This document shows positions 60,475-64,000 of a stretch of 64,000 nucleotides of DNA, piece by piece. Source of the DNA: a bacterium 1XD8-76 (GTDB lineage Bacteria; Bacillota; Clostridia; Lachnospirales; Lachnospiraceae); contig RAZE01000007.1 of assembly GCA_003611955.1 (NCBI GenBank), positions 90,048-154,047 on the forward strand, given 5' to 3'. Both the position numbers and the translations under genes were made by a program. The notes below the pieces were generated by a model. The model saw only the letters and a program-made list of their open reading frames with translations, ran no database searches and was not told the origin of the DNA. Every line of letters begins with the position of its first letter. Positions within the stretch are counted from its first letter, which is position 1.

Positions 60475-62005
60475 TCAAATATTCCTCTTCCTCCGGAAGA
60501 ATGTCCTCCAGATCGGCATATTTATCCATCTCTTCCTCCTGCTGCTGTTCCATCTCCTCCTCGCTCTGGTAAGCCTCTCCGTTTACCAGCGCTTCCAGCT
60601 GCAGACTGAACTCATAGTCGCTCTCCAGCGCATTGATCTCCATAGCCCCCGCCTCTGACAGACCGTAATTCTCCTGCAGTATTCCCAGAATATTCTGATA
60701 TTCCGTCGTCAGTTCCGGTGTGATCAGATTCGTGCTGTTCTGTGAGAGATTCTGGTACTTTGCGACACCCTTCAGCAGATCCTCCAGAGCCATCACCGGC
60801 TTTTCCAGCTTCAGGTGATTTTCGTAAGCCTCCTTCGCATGCCGCAGATGCAAAATCGCCGAGGACTGTCTGAATATTATCTGATCTTCCTCCTCCAAAA
60901 TCCTGCCGTTCATCAGCTGATAGGCCGTCACAAAATCTTTATCGTTAAATGCATTTCTGGCTTCCGTCAGATGCAGTGTATCCATTCCCACACTGTTCAT
61001 CAACAAAACGCCGGCTCCGATCGAAGCGCAGAGCAGACTCCACACAAAGACTTTTTTCTTGGGAAGCTTCCTCTGAGCTCTTCTCTCCTTTTCGGCCTTC
61101 TCCGCCTTTTCCGCTTTTTTCTTTGCTTTTTCCGCATTTTTTTCTTTTTTTTGCTTTTCTTTTGCCGCCTTTTTGGGATCCTCCCCCTTCTTTTTATCAG
61201 GCTCTTTCTTTTTCTCTTTTTTCTTCTTTCCCTCTTTTGATTTCTTTGCCGCCTTCCCTTTTTCTTTCTTCTGTTCTCCGTCTCCCTCACCGGCCGTATC
61301 GCCATCGCTTCCCGTCCCGGTCAAAGCATCCGCATTCTCTTCCTCCTCATCCGCACCGAAGAAAAACGCCCCAAGCTTTTTCCCAAAACCGTCCTTCTTT
61401 TTTTCTTTTTTCTTTTTCTCTCTCCTGGGGGCTTTTTCCTTTTCTTTCTTGGGTTTCTCGGAATTGGTTTCCTGCTCCTGAGTTCCCTCATCAGCCAGAC
61501 TCTCTGTATCTTCCAGAGGCACATCTGCGCTCTCATCCTCCGCCGGTATGTCAAATAATCCCTGCATATCGGAGAGTCCTTCCACTTCATCCAACACCTC
61601 AGGAAATTCCACATCTGACGATTCTTGAGGCGCCGGAATCTCTTCGCCTGCAACGCCCTCCCTCTCCAGAATATGATCTATCTCATCCTCCGACATGTCG
61701 AGCAGCGCCAACGGATCCACCATCATTTCCTTCTCCGATGATGCTTCCGGCAGCTCATCCAGGAATCCGGTGTCCGGCAGCTCATCTGAAAATCCGCTAT
61801 CCGGCAGCTCATCTGAAAATCCACTATCCGGCAGCTCATCCGAAAATCCGCTATCCGACAGCTCATCTGCCATTTCCGGAATATCCGGGATCGGTATATC
61901 CCCCGGATCTCCCATATCCCATTCATCCGGATCGGAACCGACAGTTTCCTCCGCCTCCATGACGGCTCTCAACATTTCTTCCAAACGCTCTTCATCAGAA
62001 CTCAT
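60458..62005 (-). CDS. Acidic, repeat-containing and Lys-rich membrane protein of unknown function
   Basis: 515 residues from ATG 62005 behind GGAGGAATAG. The N-terminal 90 residues are acidic with four 9-residue repeats (DELPDSGFS type). A second acidic part is followed by about 130 residues of dense Lys/Glu (KKEKKKDGFGKKLG, EKAKKKAEKAEKAEK), likely coiled or disordered. One transmembrane helix (VFVWSLLCASIGAGVLLMNS, near residue 330) and an outside helical domain of about 160 residues come last (AYQLMNGRILEEEDQIIFRQ). It lies in a row with the Sir2-like gene upstream and hisH downstream, which it overlaps. I do not recognise a family; an envelope or division-linked scaffold is possible. Confidence 0.65.
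   Translation of the reverse strand: MSSDEERLEEMLRAVMEAEETVGSDPDEWDMGDPGDIPIPDIPEMADELSDSGFSDELPDSGFSDELPDSGFSDELPDTGFLDELPEASSEKEMMVDPLALLDMSEDEIDHILEREGVAGEEIPAPQESSDVEFPEVLDEVEGLSDMQGLFDIPAEDESADVPLEDTESLADEGTQEQETNSEKPKKEKEKAPRREKKKKEKKKDGFGKKLGAFFFGADEEEENADALTGTGSDGDTAGEGDGEQKKEKGKAAKKSKEGKKKKEKKKEPDKKKGEDPKKAAKEKQKKEKNAEKAKKKAEKAEKAEKERRAQRKLPKKKVFVWSLLCASIGAGVLLMNSVGMDTLHLTEARNAFNDKDFVTAYQLMNGRILEEEDQIIFRQSSAILHLRHAKEAYENHLKLEKPVMALEDLLKGVAKYQNLSQNSTNLITPELTTEYQNILGILQENYGLSEAGAMEINALESDYEFSLQLEALVNGEAYQSEEEMEQQQEEEMDKYADLEDILPEEEEYLNDSNN
61747..61854. repeat. Four 27-bp tandem repeats in the acidic membrane protein gene
   Basis: Copies begin at 61747, 61774, 61801 and 61828, each opening CCGGCAGCTCATC. 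They encode the ELPDSGFSD repeats; a partial fifth copy follows. Copy-number change would keep the frame. Confidence 0.85.
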
Positions 62006-62035
62006 CTCTCTATTCCTCCGATATCCATTAAATAT

Positions 62036-62806
62036 TTATTGCTCTCCTAAAAACGTAAGCGGATCACTTTTTACAGATTTTCCCCGCATTTTTATTTCTT
62101 CCGACAACTGAAACAGACTGCTGTGTACTCTCCAGAAAACAGACTTTTGATTGTAAAAACATACCTTCTCAAAAGGCCATCTGACTATAGAGGGAAATTC
62201 CATTCCTGCACCGAGCTCCAAAATACACAGCTTTTTGTTTACGGTTCCCTGCAGCCACTTTGTATACTTTCCCCAGCTCTTCAGATAACCGCCCTCATTA
62301 TACTTCGGCTGTCCGTACTGGTTCATCACAAGCGGCGCTCCACAATCCGGACATTTCGGCTCCTCCAGCTCCTCCAAAGAGACATCACCCTCTATCCAGC
62401 CGGAAACCCGCCCCCAGAAGTTCTCCTCGATCTGAAACAACTTTCCGCCACAATCCTCCGCACACTGCAGAAGATGGTAAGTCCCGCAGGGCAGCGTGAT
62501 CCTTTCCTCCCTAAAGCCCATTCCTCTTATCAGGTCATCCGTACTCAGGGATACGATAAAATAATTTTTTCCTTCCAACATCCCCAGTAATTTTTCATAT
62601 GCTTTTGTAATTTTCGGATGAAATTCCCTTTTTAAATAATATCGAATCAAAAAAGGAATCAGCCATTCTCTGTCCTGTTCTCCTTCCAGCACAGAAAGTT
62701 TCTCTTCAAAACCAGGCATATCTTTTAAGGTCTGCAATTTTACCTGCATCTCACTTCCAATACCGACCAGTACAAGTTCCGCTTCCGTTATATCCTGAAT
62801 CAGCAT
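62036..62806 (-). CDS. Sir2-like protein (NAD-dependent deacylase fold, divergent)
   Basis: 256 residues. The layout follows Sir2-like Clostridial proteins: an N-terminal nucleotide-binding start (EAELVLVGIGSEM, compare GAGxS), NYFIVSLSTDDLIRGMGF (in the place of the usual TQNID region), a zinc-type CPDCGAPLVMN and a late Rossmann-like LCILELGAGMEFPSIVRWPF. The catalytic His of sirtuins is not obvious, and only one Cys pair (CPDC) is clear, so enzyme activity is doubtful. RBS AGAGGAGAAG before ATG 62806. It is 30 bases upstream of the acidic membrane protein gene, probably in one operon. Confidence 0.6.
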   Translation of the reverse strand: MLIQDITEAELVLVGIGSEMQVKLQTLKDMPGFEEKLSVLEGEQDREWLIPFLIRYYLKREFHPKITKAYEKLLGMLEGKNYFIVSLSTDDLIRGMGFREERITLPCGTYHLLQCAEDCGGKLFQIEENFWGRVSGWIEGDVSLEELEEPKCPDCGAPLVMNQYGQPKYNEGGYLKSWGKYTKWLQGTVNKKLCILELGAGMEFPSIVRWPFEKVCFYNQKSVFWRVHSSLFQLSEEIKMRGKSVKSDPLTFLGEQ

Positions 62807-62824
62807 ATCTTCTCCTCTAAACCG

Positions 62825-62860
62825 AAAAAGAAGAGTATACCCAAAACCGGTACACTCTTC
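62825..62860 (-). terminator. Terminator of cheV
   Basis: Minus-strand GAAGAGTGTACC (62860-62849) pairs with GGTATACTCTTC (62841-62830) with one G-T pair, then TTTTTC. It lies about 18 bases past the cheV stop. Confidence 0.8.
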
Positions 62861-62877
62861 CTGGATTTCTATAACAT

Positions 62878-63771
62878 TTATCTGGTCAGTTCATCTATAA
62901 TTCTTACCAGATTACCGATTTCCGGTTTTGACAGCTGAGCATTCGCCCCAAGTGCCTCGCCTTTTCTCTTCATTTCATCATTTACCAGTGAGGAGAAAAT
63001 AATAATCGGAATATCCGCTGTCTCCGGGTCATCTTTTACAAGTTTTGTCAGGCGGTGACCATCCATCAAAGGCATCTCAATATCCGTGATTATACATTGT
63101 ACATGATCTTTCAGCGTGCCTTCTTTTTTACAGGTTTCAATGACATCATATGCTTCCTGGCCATTTTTTGTATGGATCAGATTCTGGTAACCCGCTTTTT
63201 TCAAGGAGTCCACGATCAGCTTATTCAAGAGCACAGAATCCTCCGCAATCAGAACCGGAACATCACTTCTCTCCCTCTCTCCCAGCTCATCGATATCCGT
63301 AATCTTCAATCCCGTCTCCGGATTGATATCGGAGACGATCTTTTCGAAATCCAGAATGATGATCAGCTTATCATTGTACTTGATAATGCCGGTCGATATC
63401 CCCTCCTCCGTCGTGCTGACCGTAGCATCCGGTTTAATGATATCTCTCCAGGAAACTCTATGTATTCCAACCACATTATCCACGTGAAAGGCAATATCCA
63501 GTTTATTAAAGTTTGTGATAATAAACAATCCGGATGGAGTGCACTCGCCCCTCTGAAGACAATTCTTCAGATCGATCGCTGTGATCATTGTCTCACGCGG
63601 CATAAAAATTCCCTCTATACTTGGATGAGCATTGGGCACTGGCGTTACCGGCTGATAAGTAATGATTTCTTTTACCTTCGCAACATTGATTCCGTAAGAA
63701 TTTCCGTCTAAAATAAACTCCAGAACCTCCAGCTCGTTTGTTCCGTTTTCTAATAAAATTTTTGTATCCAT
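62878..63771 (-). CDS. cheV: Chemotaxis protein CheV (CheW-response regulator fusion)
   Basis: 297 residues. The N-terminal CheW domain (residues about 10-160: LEFILDGNSYGINVAKVKEI, then HPSIEGIFMPRETMITAIDL, IIILDFEKIVSDI) couples receptors to CheA. The C-terminal receiver domain (about 170-297: VPVLIAEDSVLLNKLIVDSL, CIITDIEMPLMDGHRLTKLV with the phospho-acceptor Asp, IIIFSSLVNDEMKRKGEALG with the switch Ser) tunes signalling by phosphorylation. RBS AGGTGGAG before ATG 63771. It is a lone chemotaxis gene here, so the organism is probably motile and the rest of the system lies elsewhere. Confidence 0.95.
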   Translation of the reverse strand: MDTKILLENGTNELEVLEFILDGNSYGINVAKVKEIITYQPVTPVPNAHPSIEGIFMPRETMITAIDLKNCLQRGECTPSGLFIITNFNKLDIAFHVDNVVGIHRVSWRDIIKPDATVSTTEEGISTGIIKYNDKLIIILDFEKIVSDINPETGLKITDIDELGERERSDVPVLIAEDSVLLNKLIVDSLKKAGYQNLIHTKNGQEAYDVIETCKKEGTLKDHVQCIITDIEMPLMDGHRLTKLVKDDPETADIPIIIFSSLVNDEMKRKGEALGANAQLSKPEIGNLVRIIDELTR

Positions 63772-63870
63772 ACTCCACCTCGCATTAATATCAGTACCAT
63801 AGGGTTATCCCGCAAGTCATAACACAATTATATCACAGCATTTCAAAATTGCATACTAAAAAATTAAAAA

Positions 63871-63894
63871 GAAGCGTTAAAACGCTTCTTTTTT
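63871..63894. terminator. Intrinsic terminator upstream of cheV
   Basis: GAAGCGTT (63871-63878) and AACGCTTC (63881-63888) are perfect complements, flanked by A-rich sequence and TTTTTT, so it can work in both directions. It probably ends the unit beyond the right edge of the window. The last 100 bases (63901-64000) hold no gene that I can support. Confidence 0.7.
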
Positions 63895-64000
63895 ATCTTT
63901 TGTATGTCGATAAACCCTCTTTCGTATATCCTGAGGAACTGTCCCCTCAAAACCGAACACTGAAATCCTTTCTCCATCCTCTTTGAAACCTCAACCTTCT

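Overview
The window looks like chromosomal DNA of an anaerobic gut-type Bacillota bacterium, most likely a Lachnospiraceae member. This rests on moderate GC, AGGAGG-type ribosome binding sites, consensus sigma-A promoters (TTGACA-17-TATAAT), a CIRCE-controlled groESL, BlaI/BlaR1-type and CsoR regulators, a SpoVB-type flippase, HemZ, CheV and a host-glycan type M60 peptidase. The assignment is inference; no rRNA gene lies in the window.

Layout. 0.2-3.4 kb: hisS-aspS. 3.5-7.8 kb: an iron alcohol dehydrogenase, a Gfo/Idh/MocA oxidoreductase and the wreck of a sugar-uptake locus (an ABC ATPase remnant fused to a ROK kinase tail, and an AraC regulator broken by an internal deletion). 7.8-9.4 kb: AAA-ATPase/PD-DExK protein. 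9.6-14.1 kb: an RNA-repair-type locus with rtcB, two divergent WYL proteins, a tRNA-like T-arm and a truncated SPFH gene. 14.1-16.0 kb: DUF1801 protein, broken ORF, lipoprotein, membrane XRE regulator. 16.2-23.3 kb: TetR regulator, a 1758-residue secreted dockerin/M60 metallopeptidase and a membrane-anchored cohesin-like protein. 23.4-25.9 kb: panC-panD-BASS transporter behind an attenuator-like leader. 26.1-31.7 kb: a small alarmone synthetase, a kinase-like gene, a frameshifted Rpn nuclease, small regulators, Cys-rich proteins and gene remnants. 31.8-36.9 kb: apt-rel-MBL hydrolase and hemZ. 36.9-40.0 kb: csoR and a copA carrying a fused copZ-like domain. 40.1-50.4 kb: a cluster of zinc-ribbon membrane proteins, a membrane phosphoesterase and secreted propeller-like proteins. 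50.4-53.2 kb: tcdA and groES-groEL. 53.5-58.4 kb: flippase, DAHP synthase and a blaI-blaR1 pair. 58.4-64 kb: ung, hisH-hisF, an acidic/Lys-rich membrane protein, a Sir2-like protein and cheV.

Working together. The clearest functional modules are: the cohesin/dockerin pair, in which a surface anchor and a mucin-type protease are 3 bases apart under a TetR gene; RtcB with two WYL regulators, a possible RNA-damage response; the pantothenate operon, where the BASS protein may import the precursor that panB would otherwise supply; CsoR-CopA/CopZ copper export; and two alarmone synthetases (long Rel and small RelQ-type). Small deletions and frameshifts recur (ABC-ROK, AraC, SPFH, the ORF at 14.6 kb, Rpn, DUF2200), so parts of the accessory content are decaying. 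No CRISPR array, intact insertion sequence, prophage or complete tRNA was seen.
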